Source: Arthrobacter sp. ISL-30 (GTDB lineage: Bacteria; Actinomycetota; Actinomycetes; Actinomycetales; Micrococcaceae). From it: a stretch of DNA of 64,000 bases. Every line of letters begins with the position of its first letter. Positions within the stretch are counted from its first letter, which is position 1. Under the pieces are notes generated by a model. The model worked only from the letters and a program-made list of their open reading frames with translations, made no database searches and had not been told where the DNA came from. Where the stretch lies: the NCBI RefSeq assembly GCF_018613855.1, contig NZ_JAGGPK010000029.1, positions 1 to 64,000 of the forward strand, written 5' to 3'. Both the position numbers and the translations under genes were made by a program. Shown here one piece after another: positions 31,250 to 40,395 of this stretch.

Positions 31250-32326
31250 CTAGTTGGTCTTCCTTGCGGCAGGCTTCGGTACAGCCTTCGGCGCGGCCGG
31301 CCGTGCTACGGGCTTCGGCGCTGCGGGCTTGGCCACGGGCTTCGGTGCCGATGGAACAGGAGGCTTGGGAGCCGCCGGCTTTGCCGCCGCCTCCGCTTCC
31401 TCGGCCACCGGCGCCTTTTCGACGGCGGGGGCAACAGCTGCCTTCTCGGCAACCGGCGCCTCTTCGGCAGCCAGCGACTCTTCAGCAACCGGAGCTTCCT
31501 GGACCGGAGCCTCTTCAGCCACGGTTTCCTCAGCTACGGCTTCCTCAGCCGGAGCCGAAGCTTCCTCCGTGGCAACCGGGGTTTCAACGGCTACTGCTTC
31601 CGCCGCCTCTTCAGAGGGCGTCTCTTCCGAGGGCGTCTCTTCCGAGGGCGTCTCTTCCGAGGGAGCAAGGAAATCTGCCGGCAGCAGGTCGCCCAGGGAC
31701 TGGGTCAGGGGAGCCTGGTCGCCGGAAACATCAATGCGGCCGGCTGCCTTGGCCTCGTTCTGCGCCTTGGCTTCTGCACGCTGGGCTGCCCGCCGTGCCT
31801 CTGCCTTAGCTTCAGCCTTGTTCTTGAGAGGCCCAATGACCATCACCATGTTGCGGCCGTCGATGCGCGGGCTGGATTCCACGACACCGACTTCCGAGAC
31901 GTCGTCCGCGAAACGCTGAAGCAAGCGGATGCCCATCTCAGGGCGCTGCTGCTCACGACCGCGGAACTGGATCATGGCCTTGACCTTGTCACCGGCACCC
32001 AGGAAGCGCAGCGCGTGCCCGCGCTTCGTTTCGTAGTCGTGGGTGTCGATCTTCAGGCGGAAGCGGATTTCCTTCAAAACCGTGTTGGTCTGGTTCTTCC
32101 GGGCTTCACGCGCCTTGACCGCGGCTTCGTACTTGTACTTACCGAAGTCCATGAGCTTGCACACCGGAGGCTTGGCCTGCGGCGCAACTTCAACGAGATC
32201 CAGATCAGCCTCGGCAGCCAGTCGCAGGGCGTCCTCTATACGGACGATTCCTACCTGTTCGCCGGCAGGGCCGACCAACCGTACCTCGGGGACGCGGATA
32301 CGCTCATTGATTCTTGGCTCGCTAAT
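31250..32326 (-). CDS. infC: Translation initiation factor IF-3 with a long repetitive tail
   Basis: IF3 blocks premature subunit joining and checks the start codon. Residues 1-180 match IF3 ([58 protein letters not shown]), and about 180 more residues form an A/P/E/K-rich tail with PSEET repeats. The start used here is ATT at 32326: the family begins at this ISEPRI, and AGGAG lies 7 bases upstream. No ATG or GTG lies near; a TTG 69 bases upstream is outside the conserved region. Non-standard infC starts are known in other bacteria and let IF3 limit its own synthesis. Confidence 0.9.
   Translation of the reverse strand: MSEPRINERIRVPEVRLVGPAGEQVGIVRIEDALRLAAEADLDLVEVAPQAKPPVCKLMDFGKYKYEAAVKAREARKNQTNTVLKEIRFRLKIDTHDYETKRGHALRFLGAGDKVKAMIQFRGREQQRPEMGIRLLQRFADDVSEVGVVESSPRIDGRNMVMVIGPLKNKAEAKAEARRAAQRAEAKAQNEAKAAGRIDVSGDQAPLTQSLGDLLPADFLAPSEETPSEETPSEETPSEEAAEAVAVETPVATEEASAPAEEAVAEETVAEEAPVQEAPVAEESLAAEEAPVAEKAAVAPAVEKAPVAEEAEAAAKPAAPKPPVPSAPKPVAKPAAPKPVARPAAPKAVPKPAARKTN
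31607..31666 (-). repeat. 15-bp minisatellite inside infC
   Basis: Four tandem 15-bp units (CTCTTCCGAGGGCGT type) start at 31607, 31622, 31637 and 31652. Units two and three are identical; the first and last carry one to three changes. They encode the PSEET repeat in the IF3 tail. Because the unit is a multiple of three, copy-number change would not shift the frame. Confidence 0.9.
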
Positions 32327-32560
32327 GTCAAAGCTCCTGTGGTTGTGGTGAGTATTCCACCGACAAATAGAGAAGGCCCCCAATTGCCGGTGCAATCGAA
32401 GGCCTCGAAGATCGGGGCACCGGCCTCAAAGGAGGCGGTGCGCACTACATCCGGGCATGGGGCCCGGCTACAGTGTCCGACCAGGTACCCGGCAACTTCT
32501 CATCCCCGAAGGGAAACGGCTGACGCGGGTGGGAGAGAACTCCGCTTGCAAACTGAAAAT
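32327..32560 (-). promoter_or_regulatory. Structured infC operon leader
   Basis: This is the larger part of the 363-bp gene-free stretch between infC and the divergent DUF1844 gene. On the minus strand it has several stems: CCGGGC/GCCCGG (32451-32467), GCACCGGCCTC/GAGGCGGTGC (32417-32441), and ATTGC/GCAAT (32383-32396). IF3-L35-L20 leaders elsewhere bind L20 or attenuate transcription; whether this one does is unknown. The ribosome-binding site of infC lies at its end. Nothing else was seen in the remainder up to 32689. Confidence 0.45.
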
Positions 32561-32689
32561 CAATTCTACAGAAACGAACCCGCTATCCGCACATTTGCGG
32601 CAATGGGTTTCGACCCTGCAGTTTTGAACAGTGCATTTTTGAACACTGCAAATAACGACTTCCAGTCGGTCTGTGACAAGCTTACCAGT

Positions 32690-33067
32690 ATGAGCACTTC
32701 AGACAGCAATTCACACGCCCCCGAGCCTGCCACCGGCGTCTCGCAGGAAATCCGCGACATCGCCGAAGTTCCCGCAGTGGAGGTCATTACCACCGGGGCC
32801 GTCCACCTCATGAGCGCCGCCGCGGTCAAGGTCGGCCTGGCCACCGAGGAGAACGCCGAAGAGCTCAAGGACCTGGACGAGGCCCGCAAACTCATCACGG
32901 CGCTGGCCGGCTTGGTCACAGCTGCCGCTCCAGAGATCGGTTCCCAGCACGCCGGACCGTTGCGCGATGGCCTGCGCTCCCTCCAACTGGCGTTCCGCGA
33001 AGCCTCCCTCATCCCGGATGAGCCCGGCAAGGGACCGGGAGAGAAATTCACGGGTCCCGTCAACTAA
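32690..33067 (+). CDS. DUF1844 family protein
   Basis: A 125-aa protein of the DUF1844 family, with TTGAVHLMSAAAVKVGLA, NAEELKDLDEARKLITALAG and a C-terminal GPLRDGLRSLQLAFREAS. Function is unknown; homologues often lie near infC in actinobacteria, as here (divergent). Start ATG at 32690 (MSTSDSNSH). The frame is open far upstream across infC on the other strand, which is not evidence of a longer protein. No signal or membrane segment is visible. Confidence 0.88.
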   Translation: MSTSDSNSHAPEPATGVSQEIRDIAEVPAVEVITTGAVHLMSAAAVKVGLATEENAEELKDLDEARKLITALAGLVTAAAPEIGSQHAGPLRDGLRSLQLAFREASLIPDEPGKGPGEKFTGPVN

Positions 33068-33126
33068 GGGACTTCAGTCAACCATTCCCTAAGGATTCGC
33101 CACGGCGGCTGGCAGACCAATCCGGG

Positions 33127-34461
33127 TCAGCCGGCCGCTTTGCGGTGGCGTTGCAGGGCGAGGCCTGCGAGGCAGAGCGCGACGCCGGCCGAACCCACCG
33201 TGACAAAGCCGGACCACGCTCCGATGCCATCGATAAAGATCCCGGCAAGCGGCGCCCCAAGGGCCACCCCGGCAGTGAGGGCGGAACCGTACCAACCCAT
33301 GGCTTCGCCCCGCCTGGCCTCGTCGACCAGCTCGGCTACCTTTTCGGAGGCGGCTGAAAGCACCGGGGCGCACAGCAAGCCGGGCAGGAGCGAGAGGAAG
33401 GCCAGCGTCCAGGTGTCGGTGGCGAAGCCCATCGGAATGGTCAGGGCGGCCATGCCAAGCAGGAGGAGGATGGGTGAGACGGGGCGATGCATCGCGCCAT
33501 AGGCGAGACCTCCCACCACCGATGCCGCACACCAGAAGAAGAAGACGATTCCGATATCGGACTGGTGTCCCCCGCGCTCGAGCAGGGCGACAATCCCGAC
33601 ATCGGTTCCGCTCAGGACCATTCCAGTGCCAGTGGCTACGGCAAACACAGCGGCAACTGCTGCCGAGAACCATGTGAAGCTCCGGGACAGTCTGTCGAGG
33701 AGACCGGCAGGCCGAGAAGTGCCGCCTGACCTTCCGTTGGAGGCAGCAGGTCCAAGTTCTGCAGCCGCTTCCTGGAGATGCGCCGGAGCCGACGCCACCA
33801 GCGCGGCTTCGGCGGCATCCAGGTCGACGGCGTCTAGATCGCTGGCGTCCAGATCGGCGGCATCGCCGGGACGTCCGGCAGTGGTACGGGTGGGCGGATT
33901 GAACCAGATCAGAAAGAGCCCTGCCAGTGAGGTGGAGACGCCGACGACGGTCAATCCCGCCGCCGAAAAACCTGCGGTAGCCACGATGGCGCCGATCGCA
34001 GGGCCGATCATGAAGACGAGTTCAGTCATGATGGAGTCCAGGGCGAAGGCCGTGCGACGCTGCTCCTCATCCACCATGACGCCCAGCGACTGTCGGATGA
34101 CGCTGAAGATGGGCAGGGTCAAAAGGCCGCCGATAAACACGAGCGGCAGGATCCACTGGTAGCTGACGTGCGGCACGATCGCCCAAATGACCAGTTCGGA
34201 GACCACTGACGGAATCAGGGCCCTGCGCAGGCCTGCGATATCCACGCGACGTCCGCGCCATGGTGCTCCCAGGGCGATGCCAATGGTCATGACGGCTGCT
34301 GCCGTGCCGGCTGCGGCGTACCCCTGATCCAGCGTCAGGACGATATGCAGCGTGAGCAGCACGCCCGCCGCGGAGTGTGGGATGCGCGCGATCATGCCCA
34401 CAAGGAGCAGGCGGCGCACGGGCCCGATGGCCAGCAGCTCCCGATACAGTGCGAAGTTCAC
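33127..34461 (-). CDS. MFS transporter
   Basis: A 444-aa protein with about 12 membrane spans (LLLVGMIARIPHSAAGVLL; AAVMTIGIALGAPWRGRRVD; PILLLLGMAALTIPMGF). A cytoplasmic loop between the two halves (about residues 195-255) contains Asp-Ala repeats (DLDASDLDAVDLDA). The substrate is unknown; it is an export-type MFS by general layout. It follows the DUF1844 gene in the opposite orientation and precedes the SseB-like gene. Confidence 0.83.
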   Translation of the reverse strand: MNFALYRELLAIGPVRRLLLVGMIARIPHSAAGVLLTLHIVLTLDQGYAAAGTAAAVMTIGIALGAPWRGRRVDIAGLRRALIPSVVSELVIWAIVPHVSYQWILPLVFIGGLLTLPIFSVIRQSLGVMVDEEQRRTAFALDSIMTELVFMIGPAIGAIVATAGFSAAGLTVVGVSTSLAGLFLIWFNPPTRTTAGRPGDAADLDASDLDAVDLDAAEAALVASAPAHLQEAAAELGPAASNGRSGGTSRPAGLLDRLSRSFTWFSAAVAAVFAVATGTGMVLSGTDVGIVALLERGGHQSDIGIVFFFWCAASVVGGLAYGAMHRPVSPILLLLGMAALTIPMGFATDTWTLAFLSLLPGLLCAPVLSAASEKVAELVDEARRGEAMGWYGSALTAGVALGAPLAGIFIDGIGAWSGFVTVGSAGVALCLAGLALQRHRKAAG

Positions 34462-34517
34462 GAGGTGCGTCCTTCTATGTCACCAGGGCGGTACGAAGGA
34501 CTTCCCCCAACCGCCAG

Positions 34518-35411
34518 CTATCCCGCAGCGCGTCTCAGCTTGACCTCGAGTGAGTCAACGCGGTCGACGAACAGTTCATTCCCCGACCAGGCCTCATTGA
34601 GTCCCGCGACAAGGGCTTGCACCGCAGCCGCATCCAGGCCGTCTTCAAGATAGAGCACGACGCGCAGTTCGGGTCCCGCACCCCCGCCTTGGACGACGTT
34701 GCCGCTGGCGGTCCGCGAAGCGACGCCCCCACCGACTTGCGTTTCCAGGCTCCGGACGGCCGGAAACCCTGCGGCCAAGGAACTGAGAGCGGACTCCAGT
34801 TCATCATCCAGGTACGACGGCGTCCAGTCGCGTTGCTGGGCAAGGGCCCAAACGGCAGGGCGACGCACCACGAATGCCAGCTCGGATCCCGGATCGACTA
34901 CCAGCAGCTGTGCATCTTCGGAGACCGCGGACAAGGCGGCACGGGCGGCGTAGACAGCTATGGGACGTGCCTCGGCATGCCACGCCTCCAGTGCCTGGAC
35001 GGAGGTGAATACAGGCATGGCCTTGCGCCCGTCGGGGGCGTTGAGGGTCACGAGCGCCATGTCGGCCTGCTTGTCGGCATGCAAGCCGGCCACGCCATCG
35101 GTTTCTTCTGTGAGGCTCGCAACCACAGGTACGAACACACGTGCCGTGGCAAGTGACGCCACGACGGCCCGTTCGTCCCCGGAACCGGCGACTAGTCCAT
35201 TGAGGGCCGCGACGTACCGGACGTCAGCTGTGCCGTCGTCGTCCTCGAAGTTGTGGATCCTGGCGTCGTCACCGCTCAAGCTACGGCCGGCCCAAGGCTG
35301 CCCTGCCGAGTCTGTTGGTCCCCCGGCCCCCGCCAGGGCGGCAGCGATGTGTCCCGGAAGGTCGCGTTTCTGCGGAGCCTTCGGCTCTTCGGAGGAGTTG
35401 TCCTGGGGCAT
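34518..35411 (-). CDS. SseB-family protein
   Basis: A 297-aa protein with two SseB-like halves. The first contains ATARVFVPVVASLTEETDG and MALVTLNAPDGRKAMPVFT, the second GSELAFVVRRPAVWAL and VVLYLEDGLDAAAVQALVAG. The N-terminal 20 residues are charged and probably disordered (MPQDNSSEEPKAPQKRD). The gene sits 13 bp after the priA stop and may be in the same transcript. In Micrococcaceae it is a usual neighbour of the histidine genes, but no role in histidine synthesis is known. Confidence 0.82.
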   Translation of the reverse strand: MPQDNSSEEPKAPQKRDLPGHIAAALAGAGGPTDSAGQPWAGRSLSGDDARIHNFEDDDGTADVRYVAALNGLVAGSGDERAVVASLATARVFVPVVASLTEETDGVAGLHADKQADMALVTLNAPDGRKAMPVFTSVQALEAWHAEARPIAVYAARAALSAVSEDAQLLVVDPGSELAFVVRRPAVWALAQQRDWTPSYLDDELESALSSLAAGFPAVRSLETQVGGGVASRTASGNVVQGGGAGPELRVVLYLEDGLDAAAVQALVAGLNEAWSGNELFVDRVDSLEVKLRRAAG

Positions 35412-35424
35412 GACCGTTATCCGA

Positions 35425-36171
35425 TCAGCGCCTGCCGGCTACGTCCAGGGCTTCCGGCAGCGTAAAGGCGCCGGCATATAGCGCCTTGCCCACGATTGCC
35501 CCTTCGACGCCGGCGGGAACCAGTTCACGCAGCACCCGCAGGTCTTCGAGGCTGGAAATACCGCCGGAGGCGATGACGGGTTGGCCGGTCTTCTCCACCA
35601 TTTGCCGGAGCAGCTCCAAGTTCGGGCCCTGAAGAGTGCCGTCCTTGGTGACGTCGGTGATTACATAGCGGGCACAGCCAGCGTCTTCAAGGCGCGCGAG
35701 CACCTCCCAGAGGTCACCGCCTTCCTTCGTCCACCCACGGCCTGCAAGGGTGGTCCCGCGGACATCGAGGCCGACGGCGATCTTGTCGCCAAAGCGTTCG
35801 ATGGCCCGACGGGTCCATTCCGGATTCTCCAGAGCGGCCGTGCCCAGGTTCACGCGTTCGACGCCGAGGCCGAGCGCGCGTTCCAGGGACTCGTCGTCGC
35901 GCAGCCCTCCGGAGAGTTCAACCTTGACCTTGAGCTGGGCTACTACGTCGCTGATGAGTTCGGCATTGTTGCCCCGCCCGAAGGCGGCATCGAGGTCCAC
36001 CATATGCACCCACTCGGCGCCGGCTTCCTGCCAGTTAAGGGCCGCTTCCAGCGGGGTGCCGTAACTGGTTTCCGAGCCTGCCTCTCCCTGAAGAAGGCGG
36101 ACGGCCTGTCCGTCCACGATGTCGACGGCGGGCAGGAGTTCCAGGACGGGCAACTCGGAGGCAGTGGTCAT
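35425..36171 (-). CDS. priA: Phosphoribosyl isomerase A (HisA, probably bifunctional with TrpF)
   Basis: A (beta/alpha)8-barrel isomerase of histidine synthesis. In actinobacteria PriA also catalyses the tryptophan-pathway isomerisation; no trpF is visible here, but this window covers only a fraction of the genome. The 248-aa protein opens [20 protein letters not shown] with the first catalytic aspartate, followed by [16 protein letters not shown]; the second aspartate is in [12 protein letters not shown]. Start ATG at 36171 with GAGGA upstream; GTG 12 bases further is weaker. hisF is not found next door. Confidence 0.94.
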   Translation of the reverse strand: MTTASELPVLELLPAVDIVDGQAVRLLQGEAGSETSYGTPLEAALNWQEAGAEWVHMVDLDAAFGRGNNAELISDVVAQLKVKVELSGGLRDDESLERALGLGVERVNLGTAALENPEWTRRAIERFGDKIAVGLDVRGTTLAGRGWTKEGGDLWEVLARLEDAGCARYVITDVTKDGTLQGPNLELLRQMVEKTGQPVIASGGISSLEDLRVLRELVPAGVEGAIVGKALYAGAFTLPEALDVAGRR

Positions 36172-36204
36172 TGGGGTCCTCACTGATGGTGGATGGGGCC
36201 GGCG

Positions 36205-36363
36205 TCAGTTGCCGGGAATGGTAAGAAGATAGGCGGCCAGCAGCGCCATTCCTGCCAGCACGTAAAAGGAAACGGAGATCCAGGCAGGCTGTTTCTGCTG
36301 ACGGAAGGATAGGCCCCCTCCCACAAGCAGACCGGCCAGTCCCATCAGGATGACAGACCACAT
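36205..36363 (-). CDS. 52-aa membrane protein between hisH and priA
   Basis: An open frame of 52 codons that starts immediately after the hisH stop (TGA then ATG). It encodes MWSVILMGLAGLLVGGG, a polar segment SFRQQKQPAW, then a second hydrophobic helix (ISVSFYVLAGMALLAAYLL) and ends IPGN. Two membrane spans in a hairpin are likely. The gene lies 33 bp before priA. I do not recognise a family. Small orthologues may exist in related genomes but are easily missed by gene callers. Confidence 0.75.
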   Translation of the reverse strand: MWSVILMGLAGLLVGGGLSFRQQKQPAWISVSFYVLAGMALLAAYLLTIPGN

Positions 36364-37110
36364 TCAGGCGGACTCTCTGGCCTGCGGCTCGGCTGCGGGG
36401 GTGTGGTGCAGGCCCTGGACCCAGTTGCGCAGGAGCCGCGCGCCGGCATCCCCCGACTTTTCCGGGTGGAACTGGGTGGCGCAAAGCGGTCCGTTTTCGA
36501 CGGCGGCAATGAAAGGTGCGCCGTGTTCGGACCAGGTGACCAGCGGCGGGGCCATCCGTGGCTGAATGACGTCAAAGTCCCACTTCTGCACGCCATAGGA
36601 GTGGACGAAGTAAAAGCGTTCGTCTTCGACGCCGGCGAAAAGTTGCGAGCCTTCGGGCACCTTGACGTTGTTCCAGCCCATGTGGGGAACTACCGGCGCG
36701 GGGAGGAGTTCCACCTTCCCCGGCCATTCACCCATACCTTCGGCCTCAGTGCCGTGTTCAACGCCGGCCTCGAACAGGACCTGCAGTCCAACGCAGATAG
36801 CCAGTACGGGACGGCCACCTGCCACCCGGCGACCGATCATTCGAATGGCATCGACGGCCTTGAGCTCGCGCATCACAGTTTCGAAGGCGCCCACCCCGGG
36901 AACCACCAGCCCGTCGGCATTGAGCACATCTTCGGGTTTGGCGCTCAGTATCACTTCGGCCCCGGCACGCTCAAGGGCGCGCACGGCCGAACGTACGTTG
37001 CCGGAACCATAGTCCAGGACTGTGACAGTCGGCTTGCCCTGAGGCGATGCCGGCCGGACAGAAGCCGAAGGATCAAGAATCGCGCCGTCCTTGAGAATCT
37101 GGCCGCTCAC
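36364..37110 (-). CDS. hisH: Imidazole glycerol phosphate synthase subunit HisH
   Basis: Glutamine amidotransferase subunit that supplies ammonia to HisF. The 248-aa protein has a 28-residue leader, then [20 protein letters not shown]. The nucleophile cysteine is in [19 protein letters not shown], and the catalytic His-Glu pair is in [13 protein letters not shown]. Start GTG at 37110 overlaps the hisB stop by GTGA. It is slightly longer than the usual 210 aa because of the leader. Confidence 0.94.
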   Translation of the reverse strand: MSGQILKDGAILDPSASVRPASPQGKPTVTVLDYGSGNVRSAVRALERAGAEVILSAKPEDVLNADGLVVPGVGAFETVMRELKAVDAIRMIGRRVAGGRPVLAICVGLQVLFEAGVEHGTEAEGMGEWPGKVELLPAPVVPHMGWNNVKVPEGSQLFAGVEDERFYFVHSYGVQKWDFDVIQPRMAPPLVTWSEHGAPFIAAVENGPLCATQFHPEKSGDAGARLLRNWVQGLHHTPAAEPQARESA

Positions 37111-37733
37111 AGCGCCCCCTTGGTAGACGGAATGCCCTCAACGCGCGGGTCGGGCTCGACGGCGGCACGCAAGGCACGCGCGAACGCCTTGAACTGGGCC
37201 TCGACGATGTGGTGAGGGTCCCTGCCGGCGATGACATTCATGTGCAGGCAAATGCCGGCGTGCAGGGTGATGGCCTCGAAGACATGACGGGTCAGCGAAC
37301 CGGTGAAATGTCCGCCGATAAGGTGATACTCCTGCCCGGCGGGCTCGCCGCCGTGGACCAGGTACGGGCGGCCGGAAACGTCGACAACGGCGTGGGCCAG
37401 CGCTTCATCCAGAGGAACGGTGGCCTCACCGAAGCGCCGGATGCCTGCCTTGTCCCCCAGGGCCGTGCGCAGCACTTCACCGAAGGTGATGGCGACGTCC
37501 TCGACGGTGTGGTGGACGTCAATGTGGGTATCACCGCTCGCCTTGACGGTCATATCAATGAGTGAGTGCTTGCAGAGTGCCGTCAGCATGTGGTCGTAGA
37601 ACGGGACTGACGTGCTGATATCGGAGACTCCGGTGCCGTCGAGGTTGATCTCGACCAGGACCGATGACTCACTGGTGGCACGCTCCATGCGCGCCGTACG
37701 GACGGCTGCCGTCGTGGCACGGGTTACGCTCAT
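37107..37733 (-). CDS. hisB: Imidazoleglycerol-phosphate dehydratase
   Basis: Manganese-dependent dehydratase of the histidine pathway, monofunctional (no phosphatase domain). The 208-aa protein carries the two metal-binding repeats: [18 protein letters not shown] with [17 protein letters not shown], and [18 protein letters not shown] later, plus [19 protein letters not shown]. All expected histidines are present. Start ATG 37733, about 46 bp after the hisC stop. Confidence 0.96.
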   Translation of the reverse strand: MSVTRATTAAVRTARMERATSESSVLVEINLDGTGVSDISTSVPFYDHMLTALCKHSLIDMTVKASGDTHIDVHHTVEDVAITFGEVLRTALGDKAGIRRFGEATVPLDEALAHAVVDVSGRPYLVHGGEPAGQEYHLIGGHFTGSLTRHVFEAITLHAGICLHMNVIAGRDPHHIVEAQFKAFARALRAAVEPDPRVEGIPSTKGAL

Positions 37734-37779
37734 TGATTCTTGTCCTTATGTGGAAGGATGAGTGGTTTTGACTTCCAGT

Positions 37780-38901
37780 TTAGGCCGACAGCGGTGACTG
37801 CCCGGCCAGCAGCGCTTCCAGGGCCTCCAGGAACACTGTGGTTTCCGTCTCAGTTCCGGCCGTTACCCGCAGGTGGCCGGGGATGCCGACGTCGCGGATG
37901 AGTACCCCGGCTTCGAGGAGTCCCTGCCAGACACGGTGTGGATCCTCGAGCCCGCCAAAGAAGACATAGTTCGAATCCGAGGCGGCCGGGGTGAGCCCCA
38001 TCCGGGTAAGTTCAGCGACGATGCGGTCTCGCTGGATCTTGATGTCCTCGACGTCCGCCATGAGGGCCTCACGGTGGTGCAGGGCAGCGAGTGCCGTTGC
38101 CTGGGTGACCGCCGACAGGTGGTACGGCAACCGAACAAGGCGAATGGCATCGGTGACTTCGGGGGCAGCCGCCATGTAGCCGAGCCGCGCTCCCGCCAAG
38201 GCGAAGGCCTTGCTCATGGTTCGCGAAACAATAAGGCGCTCCCGCCCTGGAAGCAAAGTCAGTGCACTGGGAGTGCCGTCGTGAACGAACTCGTGGTACG
38301 CCTCGTCGACGATCACGATTGCCTGGCTGACCTCTCCTGCCTCGTAGACAGCCTCCACAACGTCAAGGCCCAAGCCGGTACCTGTGGGATTGTTCGGCGA
38401 GCACAGGAAGACAATGTTGGGCGCCAGGTCCCGCACCTGCCCGGCAGCTGATTCCGCACTCAGGTTGTAGTCATCTGCGCGCACGCCCCGCACATATTCC
38501 GTGTCCGTTCCGCTGGCAAGCAGCGGGTACATGGAGTACGTAGGAGGGAATCCCAGCGCTTTTCGGCCAGGTCCCCCGAATGCCTGCAGGATTTGCTGGA
38601 GGACTTCATTAGAGCCATTGGCGGCCCAGAGGTTTTCGGGACCAAGTCCGTGGCCCAGGTATTCGGCCAGTGCTTCGCGGAGCTCGGTGAACTCGCGGTC
38701 CGGGTACCGGTTCAGGCCAGTGGCCGCTTTAGCTACGGCCTCCGTAATCGCCGACTGCACATCGTCGGGGACGCCGTGGGTGTTCTCGTTCACGTTAAGC
38801 AGGATGGGCACGTCCAGTTGCGGCGCACCATAGGGACTGAGTCCGCGGAGGTTTGCCCGAAGGGGAAGTTTGTTTAGTCGCTCAAGCTGCTCACTCACCA
38901 T
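37780..38901 (-). CDS. hisC: Histidinol-phosphate aminotransferase
   Basis: A 373-aa PLP aminotransferase, the first gene of the visible histidine group. The family pattern includes NVNENTHGVPDDVQSAI, NLWAANGSNEVLQQILQAF, and the PLP lysine in SRTMSKAFALAGARLGYM. CSPNNPTGTGLGLD is the substrate loop. The upstream hisD gene common in this order is not in the window; instead the LysM gene lies upstream. Confidence 0.95.
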   Translation of the reverse strand: MVSEQLERLNKLPLRANLRGLSPYGAPQLDVPILLNVNENTHGVPDDVQSAITEAVAKAATGLNRYPDREFTELREALAEYLGHGLGPENLWAANGSNEVLQQILQAFGGPGRKALGFPPTYSMYPLLASGTDTEYVRGVRADDYNLSAESAAGQVRDLAPNIVFLCSPNNPTGTGLGLDVVEAVYEAGEVSQAIVIVDEAYHEFVHDGTPSALTLLPGRERLIVSRTMSKAFALAGARLGYMAAAPEVTDAIRLVRLPYHLSAVTQATALAALHHREALMADVEDIKIQRDRIVAELTRMGLTPAASDSNYVFFGGLEDPHRVWQGLLEAGVLIRDVGIPGHLRVTAGTETETTVFLEALEALLAGQSPLSA

Positions 38902-38966
38902 GACAGTTTAAGTGCCTTGGGTAGCGGCTTGAAATGTGACGACCGACCGACTCCCCAAGCTGCCTC

Positions 38967-39323
38967 TCAAGTGGTCGGAACGAAGAGCTGCTGCCCCGGC
39001 ACTACGCGCCCGCCGCTGAGGTTGTTCAGCTCCACGATCTCCGCGATAACATCGCGGGGATCCCGGTCAGGAGCAGTGGCGGCAGCAATTCCCCACAGGG
39101 ACTCACCGGGCTGGACGGTCACCGAAACCGCCGGGGTGCGTTCAAGATCCTGGATTGAGTCGGCCGCTTTCGCCGGGGCGTTGAGGAAGCCCGAAAGACT
39201 CAGGACAAGGACAGCCAAAAGCATCAGTGGGATGCAAGAGAACACTAGCCGTCCACGACGCGTCAGCCGAAGCCGACCGGGCCGTATCGGAGCATTTAGT
39301 ATCCGAACAACACCTTCGAACAT
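38967..39323 (-). CDS. SOS-linked LysM protein (Rv2719c/YneA-like cell division inhibitor)
   Basis: A 118-aa membrane protein. Residues 25-50 form one hydrophobic segment (LVFSCIPLMLLAVLVLSLSG) ending in an AKAAD-type signal-like site. The C-terminal LysM domain reads VSVTVQPGESLWGIAA... and LSGGRVVPGQQLFVPTT. Divergent placement to lexA with its own LexA box matches M. tuberculosis Rv2719c and Corynebacterium DivS, and resembles Bacillus YneA, which delay division after DNA damage. Role inferred from this. Start ATG 39323 after GGAGGGT. Confidence 0.82.
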   Translation of the reverse strand: MFEGVVRILNAPIRPGRLRLTRRGRLVFSCIPLMLLAVLVLSLSGFLNAPAKAADSIQDLERTPAVSVTVQPGESLWGIAAATAPDRDPRDVIAEIVELNNLSGGRVVPGQQLFVPTT

Positions 39324-39346
39324 AATCCCACCCTCCATTGATCAGT

Positions 39347-39362
39347 TCGAACGTGTATTCGA
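39347..39362. promoter_or_regulatory. LexA box upstream of the LysM gene
   Basis: TCGAAC-GTGT-ATTCGA matches the SOS consensus with one change, 24 bp upstream of the LysM start. It is on the LysM side of the 277-bp divergent gap to lexA. Confidence 0.8.
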
Positions 39363-39413
39363 ACTACGTCTCTCCTTTTTTAGCACTTATCAACGAATGA
39401 TGTCGAGACTCGC

Positions 39414-39429
39414 TCGAACAAATGTTTGA
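39414..39429. promoter_or_regulatory. LexA box upstream of lexA
   Basis: TCGAAC-AAAT-GTTTGA matches the SOS consensus TCGAAC-N4-GTTYGA without a mismatch. It overlaps a TTTGAT -35-like element (39425-39430). lexA starts 171 bp downstream, leaving a long leader. This is the usual autoregulatory site. Confidence 0.88.
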
Positions 39430-39600
39430 TAAACGCCAGCGCCTGGCCTACGTTGGAGTGAAGGAAACAAGCACCATTTCAGTGGAACAGCAGGGTCTGA
39501 CATTTTGAGTACGTCCGGAACTTCAGCAATCCGGGCAATTCACTTCAGGCGGTGCGGAGAAGGCAGTGCCCGGTCGGGCGGAGAGAGGGCGTTGGCGAAC

Positions 39601-40350
39601 ATGGCAGCGAAAGCCAGCAGCAGTAGCGGATCCCAGCGGGGCTCCGGTACTGCGAAGACCCCCAAAAGCCTTACCGTCCGCCAGAAGAAGATCCTGGAAA
39701 CGATCCAGCGCTCCGTCAACGACAACGGTTATCCCCCGTCGATGAGGGAAATCGGGGACACCGTTGGCCTCGCAAGCCTTTCCAGCGTCACGCACCAGCT
39801 GTCCCAACTTGAGAAGCTGGGCTACCTGCGCCGCGATCCCAAGCGTCCGCGGGCCATGGAGATCCTCATGCCGCTGACGCTGGACGAACGCAGCATGGAG
39901 ATTCCCGGCATGGAATCTCCCGGAAAGCTCCGTAGTACCGGCGGATTGGCGGTGACCGAGCTGGCCAGTTCAAGCGACACTGCCATGGTTCCCCTGGTTG
40001 GGCGGATTGCCGCTGGTGGGCCGATCCTGGCGGATCAGGCCGTGGAGGACGTTGTGCCCCTGCCGCGCCAGCTTGTGGGCCATGGCGAGCTTTTTATGCT
40101 GAAGATCGCTGGCGACTCCATGATCGATGCCGCGATTTGCGACGGCGACTGGGTTGTGGTGCGTCGCCAAAACGATGCCGTCAACGGGGACATCGTGGCT
40201 GCCCTCCTGGAGGACGAAGCTACCGTCAAGACCTTCCGCCAGCGCGACGGCCACACTTGGCTGCTGCCGCAGAACACGCAGTACGAACCTATCCTCGGCG
40301 ACCAGGCGACAATCATGGGCAAGGTCGTCTCCGTCCTGCGATCCCTGTAG
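39601..40350 (+). CDS. lexA: LexA repressor
   Basis: SOS master repressor, cleaved with help from RecA filaments. The 249-aa protein has an N-terminal winged helix ([60 protein letters not shown]). The self-cleavage site AG lies in [10 protein letters not shown] (about residue 138). The catalytic serine is in [14 protein letters not shown] and the lysine in EATVKTFRQ (about 210). Start ATG 39601 ([10 protein letters not shown]) is preferred; a TTG 96 bases upstream gives a non-conserved leader. Confidence 0.95.
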   Translation: MAAKASSSSGSQRGSGTAKTPKSLTVRQKKILETIQRSVNDNGYPPSMREIGDTVGLASLSSVTHQLSQLEKLGYLRRDPKRPRAMEILMPLTLDERSMEIPGMESPGKLRSTGGLAVTELASSSDTAMVPLVGRIAAGGPILADQAVEDVVPLPRQLVGHGELFMLKIAGDSMIDAAICDGDWVVVRRQNDAVNGDIVAALLEDEATVKTFRQRDGHTWLLPQNTQYEPILGDQATIMGKVVSVLRSL

Positions 40351-40395
40351 TCGCTGCGTTCCCTATAGCTGCTGCGTTCCCTTCAGCCCCTACTC

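Noticed and set aside
31028..32689. Long in-frame extension in front of the DUF1844 protein
   Set aside because: It runs antisense through infC and rpmI; the family starts at about 32690.
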